Positions 29,174-38,145 are shown, counted from the first letter of the stretch. The stretch is DNA of 64,000 nucleotides from Aestuariivita sp. (GCF_021404545.1 NZ_JAAWWD010000062.1:62001-126000), one strand, 5' to 3'. Program-made: numbers and translations. Notes: generated from the sequence alone by a model not told the origin.

Positions 29174-29601
29174 GCGATCATATCACAACTGTGCCAGGAC
29201 GGCAGATGACCTGACGAGGACTGTTTCAGGAAAGAGCCCTCTGACAGAGGGTCAGGGCCCCCAACCCACAAGCGTGCAGAGCCCCTGGATCTCTTGCGGG
29301 CGGCGGCGCCTTTGACCACATCGTGGCGGCCCAACAGACCCACGCGCTGGCGTTGTCGGATAGCATATGTGCCGACCGGGCAGGCGCCGGGGATCCAGAT
29401 CGGTTCATTCGTCGTTCCGGGTGCTCTCGGTGCGGTCTGTAACACATCGTGTCCCTGCATGTGCTGCACGTGCCATCCTTCAGCCCGTGCAGAAAACCGG
29501 CAATCAGGGCTCGTATGGCCCAAGTCCGAACCTGTCGTTGCATGGCGCGGGCTGTGACATGCCCCGCTGCCCGCTGCGCAAGATCTGCTCAGGCCGTATT
29601 G
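29174..29601. other. Intergenic region after moaE
   Basis: 428 nt between convergent genes with no convincing product. A short hairpin CCCTCT-GAC-AGAGGG (29237-29251) may help end moaE transcription. Several open frames exist on both strands but none has a ribosome site or recognisable sequence; gene decay is possible. Confidence 0.45.
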
Positions 29602-29928
29602 TCACGCGTGGCGCACGCGCTCCAACTCGCCGCGCAGCTCTTCGGCCTCCTGGCGGGCATCGCGCAGACCTTCCATCGCTGCGGTCAGTTCGGCTTCGGT
29701 CTGGCTGAGCTGGTTGGTCAGCTCGGCTTCGCGCTGTTGCAGATAGGTGATCGCCTGGTCCCGTGTCTCTTCGGCCTCGTGCAACTCCTGGCTCATCCGC
29801 TCCAGCTCGCCCATATCGGCCGATGAAACGCGGGTGAACCGGTGCACCAGCCAATTGGCAAACCAGCCCAGGGCAAAGGCCACAAACAGAATGATCGCCG
29901 TGGTGATGATAAACTCAGTTCTGTTCAT
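29602..29928 (-). CDS. Membrane-anchored coiled-coil protein
   Basis: 108 residues from ATG 29928 (AAGGAA upstream, inside the end of the OmpA-like gene, which it overlaps by 14 nt). A single N-terminal membrane helix (about 6-26, FIITTAIILFVAFALGWF) is followed by a long heptad-rich, Glu/Gln/Ala-rich coiled coil (about 35-105). This layout fits a small inner-membrane anchor that works with the OmpA-type protein encoded just upstream. No known family is recognised with confidence. Confidence 0.8.
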   Translation of the reverse strand: MNRTEFIITTAIILFVAFALGWFANWLVHRFTRVSSADMGELERMSQELHEAEETRDQAITYLQQREAELTNQLSQTEAELTAAMEGLRDARQEAEELRGELERVRHA

Positions 29929-31822
29929 CGGGTGTTCCTTCATCCCCGTCCGCCTCTGCCGCGGCGTCCTCTGCCATGGCATCGAGCGTTTGTTCGGCCT
30001 CGGTCACCGAGGGTTCGGGCCGGATCAGCCGAAACTCGATCCGACGGTTGGCGTCGCGCCCGGCCTCGGTGCCGTTATCGGCGATGGGTCGGGTTTCGCC
30101 GTAACCCTTGGCGGTGTAATTCGTGGTCAGGATGCGACGGCTGCGCAGCTCGCTCAACACCGACTGCGCGCGCGCCTGGCTAAGCTGCTCATTCATCACC
30201 TCGCGGCCCTGACTATCGGTATGGCCCTGAATTTCCAACCGAATATCGCCGCATTCCGCCAACAGATCCGCAATCGCGTTCATCGTGTCGAGCGATCCCG
30301 CGTCGATAGTGGCCGAGCCTGGCTCGAAGGTGATCTGGCCTTCGCTCATGATTTCGGCCAGGCCGATTTCACAATCTTCAGGTGAGGGCGGGATATCGGT
30401 GGGCGGGGGCGGTTCGCGAAAGACTACATTGATCTCAAAGGTTTCGGTTTCGCCCAGCTTGTCCGACAGCAGCCGCGCGATCACGTCGCTGGTGTCCGTG
30501 GCGTGGGTCAGCCCCCGCAGCGCGACATTATCCGGCGTCACCCGCAGAGACCCGTTTTCAAGATGCGAGAGAGCCTCCAGCCCGGTCAGCACCCGCAGCG
30601 GCCAATCCAGCGGCAGTCCTTCGACCACGCGGGCCGCCGTATGGACGCTGGCCGATCCGAAGCGCGCGCGGGCATAGCTGTCGGCCAGATCACGCAGGGC
30701 CGGATCGCTGAGCCGGCCACGCAGCTGGACCAGACCTTCGGGGCTGAGCGTCGCGGTGAATTCCGGCGGGCCTTCGGCGGTGGGTGTTTCGGGCGCGGGC
30801 AGGCTGGCATAAAGCGCAAAGACATCCGGCAGATCGTTTTCCAGCTCACCCACCACCCGGTCAAAGAGCCTCTCCTCGGTGCCTTGAAGTGCGACGAGCG
30901 AGACATCGGCATCCGAGAATGTCACCGTTCCCCCGCCCAGATCGGCAACGGCGGCCAGCGCCAGCTCTGCCGCATCGGCCCAGCTCGGCGTCGGCACGCC
31001 CATGCCGATGGTGCATCGGCCCGTCTCGGTCAGGCCGGCGGCTGTGGCGGCGTTCAGGATGCGGACTTGCGCCTCCTCATCCTCGGCCGAGCAGGCATCG
31101 AACCGTCCGCCATCCTCGTTCAGCACAAAGCGCAGCGTAAAGGGGGTGATCACCGGGCGCGGTGCCGCAATGTCCATCGAAATCCGCAAAGCCGGTGGCG
31201 CACGGCGGGCCAGACGGGCTTCCAGTTCGGCCTTTTCCTCAACGCTGTCGGCAATGGCGGTGATCTCGATCTGGCCGGGATCGACCGAGATCTTGGCGCG
31301 CGGCAGCTTGGCCAGCGCGGTCAGCGCAAAACCCAGCGCGTCCTCCCATCCATCCGGCGCGGGATAGTCGGCGGTCTCCAACAGATCAATGACCGGCAGA
31401 TCGCCCGCAAGCGCCTCCAGCGCATCGACAAACCCGGTTCGATCCGATGTGGCGGGGATCAGCCCGATCAGAGAAATACCGCTGTCATTGCGCAGAATCT
31501 CGGCTGAAAACCGCGGCGCCACCACACCGACGGCGTCTATCACCTCAATCTCGTCGATCACTCGGGCCGCATCGACCACTGTGCCGGTCGTACTGATCGC
31601 CTGAAACCGAAACGCCTCGGATGGGGCGGTGCCCGACAGCGTCACCGTCAGGCCGTCGGCCTGCACCTCGGCCCAGGTCAGATCGTTTTGATCAAGGGTG
31701 TTGCGCACGCTGATCTCGGACCCGTTTTCGATAAGCCGGACGGCGAATCCGGCCGTCACCAGGCTGATCACGGCGGCGCCTGTGAACATTGCAGCGACAA
31801 TGACAACGGATGAAAGGCGCAT
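29915..31822 (-). CDS. OmpA-family peptidoglycan-binding protein with large N-terminal region
   Basis: 635 residues from ATG 31822; the longer open frame is not used because the hydrophobic signal-anchor (LSSVVIVAAMFTGAAVISLV) begins here. The C-terminal OmpA/MotB domain (about 490-600) contains LEIQGHTDSQG, LSQARAQSVLSEL and NRRIEFRL, which bind diaminopimelate in peptidoglycan. The 450-residue region between holds repeated alpha/beta modules resembling BON (lipid/periplasmic) domains, for example LTVTLSGTAPSEAFR and LVQLRGRLSDPALR. A Pro-rich linker with PPPPTDIPPSPED precedes OmpA. The tail is very acidic. Likely links the inner membrane to the cell wall. Confidence 0.85.
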   Translation of the reverse strand: MRLSSVVIVAAMFTGAAVISLVTAGFAVRLIENGSEISVRNTLDQNDLTWAEVQADGLTVTLSGTAPSEAFRFQAISTTGTVVDAARVIDEIEVIDAVGVVAPRFSAEILRNDSGISLIGLIPATSDRTGFVDALEALAGDLPVIDLLETADYPAPDGWEDALGFALTALAKLPRAKISVDPGQIEITAIADSVEEKAELEARLARRAPPALRISMDIAAPRPVITPFTLRFVLNEDGGRFDACSAEDEEAQVRILNAATAAGLTETGRCTIGMGVPTPSWADAAELALAAVADLGGGTVTFSDADVSLVALQGTEERLFDRVVGELENDLPDVFALYASLPAPETPTAEGPPEFTATLSPEGLVQLRGRLSDPALRDLADSYARARFGSASVHTAARVVEGLPLDWPLRVLTGLEALSHLENGSLRVTPDNVALRGLTHATDTSDVIARLLSDKLGETETFEINVVFREPPPPTDIPPSPEDCEIGLAEIMSEGQITFEPGSATIDAGSLDTMNAIADLLAECGDIRLEIQGHTDSQGREVMNEQLSQARAQSVLSELRSRRILTTNYTAKGYGETRPIADNGTEAGRDANRRIEFRLIRPEPSVTEAEQTLDAMAEDAAAEADGDEGTPDEQN

Positions 31823-31909
31823 CAGCAGACAGGCTCGGCTTTTATGTCCAGGGTCACGCCGCACGCGGCGTTTGACCGGAGTGATACGCCCTGTCCGCCC
31901 GGATCGCAA

Positions 31910-32872
31910 TCAGATCAGGATCGCGATGCACAAGAACACCAGCGGAATAAGGCCTGCGTCGCGATTGGACTGAAACAGGCGCAACAGGCGCGGGACGTTT
32001 TCCGGATCGAATCGGCGCAATTGCCAGGTCATATGCACGCCCATCGCCCAACAGCCGATGAGCGCCAGCGCCAGAACCAGTGGATTGGCCCCGGGCAACA
32101 ACGCCCAAAAGACTGCCAGCGCCATCAACAGGACGGTGCTCACCAGAAACCGGCGCAGCCATTGCGGTGAGTTGTCACCAAAAAGTCGTGCGGTGGATTT
32201 GATCCCGATCAGCGCGTCATCCTCGGCATCCTGATGCGCATAGATCGTGTCATAAAACAGTGTCCAGACGATCCCCGCCACATAGAGGATCATTGGCGCG
32301 GGATGCAGCGTACCGGTATGCGCTGCCCAGGCCAAAAGCGCGCCCCAGTTGAACGCCAGCCCCAGAAAGGCCTGCGGCCACCAGGTAAAACGCTTGGCAA
32401 AGGGATAGATCACGACCGGCACCAGCGCCAGGATGCCCAAGGCGATTGCCGTGGTGTTGAAGGTCAGCAGGATCGCGAGGGCGGCAAGCGCCTGTGCGCC
32501 CATCCAGATGATCGCGCCGCGCACGCTTGTCTGGCCCGAGGGGATCGGCCGCGACCGGGTGCGCTCTACCGCGCCGTCGAAATCGCGGTCGGTGATGTCG
32601 TTCCAGGTGCAGCCCGCGCCCCGCATGAGCCAGGCGCCCATCGCACATCCCAGCGCGATCCAGGCGTCCTCCCATCGCGGCTGCCCGTCATGCAGGATGG
32701 CCAGCGCAAGGCCCCACCAGCACGGGATCAACAGTAGCCATGTGCCGATGGGCCTGTCCGCCCGGCTCAGCCGCAGATAGGGCCGCGTGGCGGCAGGCGC
32801 CCAGCGGTCGACCCAGTTGTCTTTTGCTGCATCGGCGACCTGTCCGTCTGGCGTTGGCGCGTGGCCTTGCAT
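31910..32872 (-). CDS. ubiA: 4-hydroxybenzoate polyprenyltransferase
   Basis: 320 residues, polytopic. It attaches the polyprenyl tail to 4-hydroxybenzoate in ubiquinone synthesis. Both Mg-diphosphate motifs are intact: NDITDRDFD (first) and the YAHQDAEDD motif (second). RLSRADRPIGTWLLLIPCWWG near the N-terminus is typical of alphaproteobacterial UbiA. The start codon lies only 11 nt from the divergent rsmE start, so its promoter must overlap rsmE coding sequence. Confidence 0.95.
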   Translation of the reverse strand: MQGHAPTPDGQVADAAKDNWVDRWAPAATRPYLRLSRADRPIGTWLLLIPCWWGLALAILHDGQPRWEDAWIALGCAMGAWLMRGAGCTWNDITDRDFDGAVERTRSRPIPSGQTSVRGAIIWMGAQALAALAILLTFNTTAIALGILALVPVVIYPFAKRFTWWPQAFLGLAFNWGALLAWAAHTGTLHPAPMILYVAGIVWTLFYDTIYAHQDAEDDALIGIKSTARLFGDNSPQWLRRFLVSTVLLMALAVFWALLPGANPLVLALALIGCWAMGVHMTWQLRRFDPENVPRLLRLFQSNRDAGLIPLVFLCIAILI

Positions 32873-32883
32873 ATCTAGGGCTC

Positions 32884-33606
32884 ATGACTGTGAAAATCCG
32901 GCTTTATGTAGAGCACCCTTTGGGGGCGGGGCAATCGGTTCCTTTGACGCGTGACCAAGCGCATTACCTCTTCGGGGTGATGCGGCAGGCTACGGGCTCT
33001 GAGGTGCTGCTGTTTAACGGGCGCGACGGCGAGTGGCGCGCCCAGGTGGCCGAGGCGGGCAAACGTGGCGGAACGCTGGCCGTGGCCGAACGGACGCGGG
33101 CGCTCAGCCTGCCGCCCGATCTGTGGCTCTTGTTTGCGCCGATCAAAAAGGCGCGTACCGATTTCATCGTTGAAAAGGCCGCTGAAATGGGCGCGGCGCG
33201 GATCATCCCGGTGCAGACCGCCTTCACCAATGCCGAGCGGCTGCGCCAGGACCGCCTCCAGGCGCATGCGGTCGAGGCGGCCGAGCAATGCGGCGGCACA
33301 TTCGTACCCCAGGTCACCGATCTGCAAAAACTGGATCGGGTGCTGGCCGACTGGCCCGCTGGGCGGAAGCTGATGTTCTGCGATGAGGCCGAGGCAGGCG
33401 CGGGACGAGACCTGAGTGACGCGCATCCTGGCCCCTGGGCGATTCTGATCGGCCCCGAAGGCGGCTTTTCCCAGGCCGAGCGTGTTCGGCTTGCCGGTCT
33501 GCCCTTTGCCCATGTGGTCAGCCTGGGCCCCCGCATCCTGCGCGCCGATACCGCGGCCGTGGCCGCGATGACCCTCTGGCAGCAGGCGCTGGGGGACTGG
33601 AGATGA
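32884..33606 (+). CDS. rsmE: 16S rRNA (uracil-1498-N3)-methyltransferase
   Basis: 240 residues from ATG 32884. A SPOUT-fold methyltransferase that modifies U1498 of 16S rRNA. Conserved segments include HYLFGVMRQATG, EKAAEMGAARIIPVQT, the SAM-binding knot ILIGPEGGFSQAE and LGPRILRADTAAVAAM. The upstream gap is 11 nt with TATCTA placed 6 nt before the A of the start codon, so the mRNA may be leaderless. Overlaps the next gene by 4 nt. Confidence 0.95.
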   Translation: MTVKIRLYVEHPLGAGQSVPLTRDQAHYLFGVMRQATGSEVLLFNGRDGEWRAQVAEAGKRGGTLAVAERTRALSLPPDLWLLFAPIKKARTDFIVEKAAEMGAARIIPVQTAFTNAERLRQDRLQAHAVEAAEQCGGTFVPQVTDLQKLDRVLADWPAGRKLMFCDEAEAGAGRDLSDAHPGPWAILIGPEGGFSQAERVRLAGLPFAHVVSLGPRILRADTAAVAAMTLWQQALGDWR

Positions 33607-34127
33607 GTTTCATTCGCCCCGAGGCGCGCGCGCTCATCTGGCGCCTGCGCGAGGTGTTGACGGCGCTGACATTGGGGGCGCTGGGCGTCTGGATGATCCT
33701 GGGCCGCGGGCTGACGGTCTGGCTGGGCTATGCGGCCATTGCCGTCGCCATCGCTTTGCTGGTCGTTGGAGTTCAGCGCACGCGGTTCCGGCGCGGTGGC
33801 GGCGGCATGGGCGTGGTCGCGGTGGATGAGGGGCAGGTGGTCTATTTCGGGCCGCTGACCGGTGGGGTGGTGGCGCTGCGGGAAGTCTCCTCACTGACCC
33901 TCGATCCGACGGCGCATCCCGCCCATTGGATATTGTCGCAACCCGGTCAGCCCGATCTAGCGGTGCCGGTCGATGCCGAAGGGGCCGAAGCTCTCTTTGA
34001 CGCGTTTACCAGCCTTCCCGGCATTCGGACCCAGCACATGCTTTCGATGCTCAAGACGATGCCCGAAGGGCCGGTTGTGATCTGGCGGCGCGACCCCGGT
34101 GTGATATCTGCGCTGGCGCGGGACTGA
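33603..34127 (+). CDS. Hypothetical membrane protein downstream of rsmE
   Basis: 174 residues coupled to rsmE (ATGA overlap). Two membrane segments near the N-terminus (about 18-36 and 38-53, LTLGALGVWMILG and AAIAVAIALLVVGV) form a hairpin, followed by a soluble PH-like domain (about 60-170; VVAVDEGQVVYFGPLTGG, LREVSSLTL). Conserved in related genomes at this place as far as I recall, but no function can be assigned. Confidence 0.78.
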   Translation: MSFIRPEARALIWRLREVLTALTLGALGVWMILGRGLTVWLGYAAIAVAIALLVVGVQRTRFRRGGGGMGVVAVDEGQVVYFGPLTGGVVALREVSSLTLDPTAHPAHWILSQPGQPDLAVPVDAEGAEALFDAFTSLPGIRTQHMLSMLKTMPEGPVVIWRRDPGVISALARD

Positions 34128-34221
34128 GAGGTGTGGTGGGTCCCGACACACGAAATCGCGCCTTGACACCTCGGGGCAACCGTTTCACCACTGGCGCGAA
34201 ATACAGCGCGGAGGCCTGTCC

Positions 34222-35592
34222 ATGTCCATACCTCAATCCGGCGGCGGGCCCATCGAACGTCACGAACAACTTGCCGAATATCTTGCTGATGGGTGCAAGC
34301 CCAGGGATGACTGGCGCATCGGCACCGAGCATGAGAAGTTCGGCTATTGCAAGGATACGCTGAAACCGCTGCCCTATGAGGGCGAACGCTCCATTCTGGC
34401 GGTGCTGGAGGGCTTGCGTGATCATCATGGTTGGGCGCCCTTGAGCGAAGGCGGCAAGCTGATTGGGCTGGAAAAGGACGGGGCCAATGTCTCGCTTGAG
34501 CCGGGGGGACAGCTGGAGCTGTCCGGTGCGCCGCTTGAGACGATCCACGAGACCTGCGACGAGGTGAACGCGCATCTGGCCGACGTCAAGGATATCTCGG
34601 ACAAGATCGGTGTCGGCTGGATCGGGCTGGGTGCGGCGCCGGTCTGGACCCATGACGAGATGCCGATGATGCCCAAGGGGCGGTACAAGCTCATGGATGC
34701 CTATATGCAAAAGGTCGGTACCATGGGCCAGGTGATGATGCGCCGAACCTGTACGGTGCAGGTGAACCTCGATTTCGCGTCAGAGGCGGATATGGTGCGG
34801 AAAATGCGTGTGGCGCTGGCGTTGCAGCCGGTGGCGACCGCGCTGTTCGCCAATTCCCCGTTTTTTGAAGGCGCGCCCAATGGTCACAAAAGCTGGCGCA
34901 GCCGGGTGTGGCGCGATCTTGATGCGGATCGGACGGGCACCTTGCCGTTTGTCTTTGACGAGGGGTTCGGGTTCGAGGCCTGGGCCGACTACGCCCTCGA
35001 TGTGCCGATGTATTTCGTCTATCGCGATGGGGAGTATATCGACGCGCTGGGCCAGTCGTTTCGGGATTTTCTGGAAGGCGAGCTGCCTGCTTTGCCGGGC
35101 GAGACACCGACCCTGTCCGATTGGGCCGATCACCTGACGACGATCTTTCCCGAAGCGCGCGTAAAGAAATTCATCGAAATGCGCGGCGCGGATGGCGGAC
35201 CTTGGCGCAGGCTTTGTGCGTTGCCGGCCTTTTGGGTTGGGTTGATGTATGATCAGGGCGCGCTCGATGCCGCCTGGGATCTGGTCAAGAACTGGACGTC
35301 CGCGCAGCGCGAGGCGTTGCGGATCGCGGCCAGCGAGGACGGGTTGAAGGCCCGTGTCAATGGGATCCGCATGGCAGACCTGGCTGCCGAGGTGGTGTCC
35401 CTGGCGGATGCCGGTCTGAGGGCTCGGGCGATGCCGGGCGCAGGAGGGCTGGTGCCCGACGAGACCCATTTCCTGAACGCACTCAAAGAGAGCTTGGCGA
35501 TCGGTAAGGTGCCCGCCGATGAGTTGCTCGACCACTATCACGGTGATTGGGGCGGCGATCTGAGCCGGGTTTATGCCGAGTACAGTTACTAG
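34222..35592 (+). CDS. gshA: Glutamate-cysteine ligase (plant/alphaproteobacterial type)
   Basis: 456 residues. Catalyses the first step of glutathione synthesis. The protein belongs to the GCS2/plant-type class common in alphaproteobacteria: IGTEHEKFGYC (active-site Glu), GANVSLEPGGQLELSG, WIGLGAAPVWTHDEMP, MMRRTCTVQVNLDF and HYHGDWGGDLSRVYAEY at the end. GGAGG lies before the start at 34222. It ends 4 nt before the hairpin array shared with convergent plsY. Confidence 0.95.
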   Translation: MSIPQSGGGPIERHEQLAEYLADGCKPRDDWRIGTEHEKFGYCKDTLKPLPYEGERSILAVLEGLRDHHGWAPLSEGGKLIGLEKDGANVSLEPGGQLELSGAPLETIHETCDEVNAHLADVKDISDKIGVGWIGLGAAPVWTHDEMPMMPKGRYKLMDAYMQKVGTMGQVMMRRTCTVQVNLDFASEADMVRKMRVALALQPVATALFANSPFFEGAPNGHKSWRSRVWRDLDADRTGTLPFVFDEGFGFEAWADYALDVPMYFVYRDGEYIDALGQSFRDFLEGELPALPGETPTLSDWADHLTTIFPEARVKKFIEMRGADGGPWRRLCALPAFWVGLMYDQGALDAAWDLVKNWTSAQREALRIAASEDGLKARVNGIRMADLAAEVVSLADAGLRARAMPGAGGLVPDETHFLNALKESLAIGKVPADELLDHYHGDWGGDLSRVYAEYSY

Positions 35593-35596
35593 TCGG

Positions 35597-35713
35597 GGCC
35601 AGAAACTGACGCAGTTTCTGGCCAATTTCTGATACAGAAATTGGGCGCGTACCCGGGCGGGTTGCGCCCAGAATTTGCGTCAAATTCTGTCCATTTTCTG
35701 TGTCAGAAAATGG
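35597..35713. repeat. Array of four tandem CTG-NNN-CAG hairpins between gshA and plsY
   Basis: Hairpins: 35597-35623 (12-bp stem, loop ACG), 35622-35644 (10 bp, loop ATA), 35669-35689 (9 bp, loop CGT) and 35691-35713 (10 bp, loop TGT). A fifth composite stem of different type sits between them (GGGCGC 35643-35648 with GCGCCC 35664-35669, inner ACCCG/CGGGT). The first two are oriented toward gshA, and the last two read as ACG-like loops on the plsY strand. The array fills the whole convergent gap and probably acts as a two-way terminator. Confidence 0.85.
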
Positions 35714-35714
35714 G

Positions 35715-36323
35715 TCACCCCTTCGAGCCGATCCGGGGTTCAGTTCCGGCCCGAATCCGCGCGATGTTCTCCCGGTGCCGAAAAAAGATCAGCAAGGTCA
35801 GGACGATCCCCAACAGAAACGCGTCCGGCACGCCCAGAAAGACCACCCAGAGTGTTGACAGCGACGCGGCCATCAACGCGCCCATCGACGAGATCCGCGT
35901 CACCGCTGCCGCCGATAGCCAAGTGGCACAGCAGGCCAACCCCACCGGCCAGGCAAATGCCAGCCACACTCCCAAAAACGTGGCCACGCCCTTGCCTCCG
36001 CGAAACCGCAGCCACACCGGAAAGCAATGCCCGACAAAGGCCGCCAGCGCCGCCAGCTGTACCGCATCATCCGGCGCCAGGCTGCGCGCGATCAGCACCG
36101 CAACCGCCCCCTTGCCGCCATCCAGGATCAGCGTCAGCGCGGCAGCCCCCTTGTTGCCTGTCCGCAGAACATTGGTGGCCCCGATATTGCCCGACCCGAT
36201 CTGGCGCAGATTGCCCAGACCCTTGGCCCGCGCCACGATCACACCAAACGGGATCGAGCCCAGAAAATACCCCACAATGGCCCAGATCAGCAGCGTTGCA
36301 GGTGAGGAGATCAGCTCTGGCAT
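35715..36323 (-). CDS. plsY: Glycerol-3-phosphate acyltransferase PlsY
   Basis: 202 residues from ATG 36323 (the longer frame overlaps pyrC and is not used). An inner-membrane enzyme that acylates glycerol 3-phosphate with acyl-phosphate. The three conserved PlsY loops are present: GSIPFGVIVAR, GSGNIGATNVLRTG and GHCFPVWLRFRGGKGVAT, with about five membrane helices. It is the last gene of the pyrB operon, starting 1 nt after the pyrC-like stop. Confidence 0.95.
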   Translation of the reverse strand: MPELISSPATLLIWAIVGYFLGSIPFGVIVARAKGLGNLRQIGSGNIGATNVLRTGNKGAAALTLILDGGKGAVAVLIARSLAPDDAVQLAALAAFVGHCFPVWLRFRGGKGVATFLGVWLAFAWPVGLACCATWLSAAAVTRISSMGALMAASLSTLWVVFLGVPDAFLLGIVLTLLIFFRHRENIARIRAGTEPRIGSKG

Positions 36324-36324
36324 C

Positions 36325-37608
36325 CTAAGGTCTCCGATATACGTCTTGGCCCGCCACATATGTCGCCAGGACCCGGCCTTGCATGCGCTGGCCGTCAAAC
36401 GGCGTGTTTTTGGACTTCGACTGCAAGGTGGCGCGATCCAGAACGAAAGGCACGTCCGGGTCGAACAGCACCAGATCCGCAGGCGATCCGGCGGACAGAC
36501 GGCCCGATGCCAGCCCCAACCGCCGTGCCGGGTTCAGTGCCATCGCGCGAAAGAGCGTTGGGAGATCCAGATCGCCCGCATGATAAAGGCGCAACGCGGC
36601 AGGCAACAGCGTTTCCAGCGCGACGGCCCCGCTTGCGGCCTCTTCAAAGGGCAGCCGCTTGCTTTCTTCATCCTGTGGCGTGTGCATCGACGAAATCACG
36701 TCGATCAGGCCGGTGCGCACAGCCTCCACCACCGCGATCCTGTCGCCTTCCGAGCGCAGCGGCGGTTTGACCTTAAAAAAGGTCCGGTAGTCGGCCACAT
36801 CCAGCTCATTGAGCGTCAGATGATGGATCGACACACCTGCGGTGATGTCAAACCCGTTGACGCGTGCGCGTTCAAGCGCGGGCAGGGCCCGAGCCGTGGT
36901 TATCTGGTCTGCGTGATAGCGCGCGCCGGTCATCTCAATCAGAGCGATGTCGCGATCCAGCCCCATCCGCTCGGCCATGGGCGAGACGGCGGGCAGGCCG
37001 CGCAAGGATGCGAATTTGCCGGATGTCGTCGCCGCGCCGGAGGATAGTCCCGGTTCCTGAGGATGGGCGATGACCAGCGCGCCGCACGAGCGCGCATAGC
37101 TGAGCGCGCGGGCGAAAACCTTGGTGTCGCGCACCACATGGTCGCAATCGGTAAAGGCCACGGCACCCGCATCCAGCAAAAAGCCGATCTCGGTCATCTC
37201 TCGCCCTTGTCGTCCCTTGGTCAGCGCCGCCATGGGCAGGACGTTCACAGGGGCGGCTTCATTTGCGCGACGCGTCACGAATTCCAGTGTTTCAGGGCTG
37301 TCGATGGTGGGGGAGGTGTCGGGCCGTGTGATCATTGTTGTCACGCCACCCGCAGCCGCCGCCAACCCGGCAGAGCGATAGCTTTCCTTGTGCCGTTCTC
37401 CCGGCTCGCAAACTTTCACGCCCAGATCTACCAGACCGGGGGCGAGGCATTTGCCCCCACAGTCGATGACCTCTTCGCCTGTCGCCGTCTCGGTATCGCC
37501 GACGCCCGCCGCGGTGATCTGGCCTGCGCGCACGCGCAACCAGCCGCGGCTGTCGGTGCCTGCTTCGGGATCAATCAGACGGGCATTCTGAAAGAGGATA
37601 TCGGTCAT
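36325..37608 (-). CDS. pyrC: Dihydroorotase-like protein with degenerate active site (PyrC'/PyrX type)
   Basis: 427 residues from ATG 37608. Overall sequence is an amidohydrolase of the dihydroorotase group (LAPGLVDLGV, AAGGVTTMITRPDT, LNPARRLGL). The metal-binding H-x-H is replaced by Gly63-Val-Lys65 (VDLGVKVCEPG), and the usual D-H-x-P-H is MHTPQ (308-312), so the catalytic Asp and a metal His are lost; His182 and His262/263 remain. In some bacteria an inactive dihydroorotase-like subunit (PyrX/PyrC') supports aspartate transcarbamoylase; the operon with pyrB fits that role. An active dihydroorotase must then be encoded elsewhere. Confidence 0.9.
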   Translation of the reverse strand: MTDILFQNARLIDPEAGTDSRGWLRVRAGQITAAGVGDTETATGEEVIDCGGKCLAPGLVDLGVKVCEPGERHKESYRSAGLAAAAGGVTTMITRPDTSPTIDSPETLEFVTRRANEAAPVNVLPMAALTKGRQGREMTEIGFLLDAGAVAFTDCDHVVRDTKVFARALSYARSCGALVIAHPQEPGLSSGAATTSGKFASLRGLPAVSPMAERMGLDRDIALIEMTGARYHADQITTARALPALERARVNGFDITAGVSIHHLTLNELDVADYRTFFKVKPPLRSEGDRIAVVEAVRTGLIDVISSMHTPQDEESKRLPFEEAASGAVALETLLPAALRLYHAGDLDLPTLFRAMALNPARRLGLASGRLSAGSPADLVLFDPDVPFVLDRATLQSKSKNTPFDGQRMQGRVLATYVAGQDVYRRP

Positions 37609-37657
37609 TGCGGCTCCTCGTGTTGCCGGGTGCGGACGTGCTGGCACATCGCCCGTC

Positions 37658-37762
37658 TCATCCCGCGATCCACACCATCAAACCGACAAAGATGAACATG
37701 GCAACCAACGCCAGCATCGCGACGCGACCGGACATTTTTGGATCGGGGCGTGGCTCTTTCAT
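37658..37762 (-). CDS. 34-residue single-helix membrane peptide in the pyrB operon
   Basis: Starts at ATG 37762, overlapping the upstream gene stop by 4 nt (ATGA). A charged N-terminus (KEPRPDPKMSGR) is followed by one membrane helix (about 14-32, VAMLALVAMFIFVGLMVWI). The tight coupling and position argue that it is translated. Function unknown. Confidence 0.62.
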   Translation of the reverse strand: MKEPRPDPKMSGRVAMLALVAMFIFVGLMVWIAG

Positions 37763-38145
37763 CGGCGTGCGGCCTCGATGCGGGCGACGGTGGCCTGGGG
37801 GTCGGACTGATACTTGATCAGATGTTTGTCGCCCCCATGCGTGATGATCTGCACCATGCTGCCCAATGTACGCAGCTTGGCGATGTCGCTGAGCGCGATA
37901 TTGCGCTCCATCGGGCCCTTGATCCGCTCGTCCTCGATGACCCAGACGACCGCCAGCTCTTCGGAGGCCAGATACCAGCCGCGCAGCGTGATCGCGGCAA
38001 GCCCGGCAATTGCACCGGTCCAGACATGCGGGTTGCCGATCACCCACAGGATCGCCATCGCCCCTCCCATGCCCAGGGCCGCCATCCAGGTATGGCTGCG
38101 GATATAGGCGTTGCGGTCGGCGATGAAACGGATCGGCTCGGTCAT
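37759..38145 (-). CDS. Small membrane protein with PH-like domain in the pyrB operon
   Basis: 128 residues. Two membrane helices (about 20-37 and 42-58) are followed by a PH-like soluble part (about 60-128; WVIEDERIKGPMERNIALSD, VQIITHGGDKHLIKY). It overlaps both neighbours by 4 nt, so it is coupled on each side. No specific family recognised beyond a bacterial PH-like fold guess. Confidence 0.78.
   Translation of the reverse strand: MTEPIRFIADRNAYIRSHTWMAALGMGGAMAILWVIGNPHVWTGAIAGLAAITLRGWYLASEELAVVWVIEDERIKGPMERNIALSDIAKLRTLGSMVQIITHGGDKHLIKYQSDPQATVARIEAARR

Noticed and set aside
29226-29543. Minus-strand frame after moaE
   Set aside because: No ribosome site or recognisable sequence; at most a remnant.
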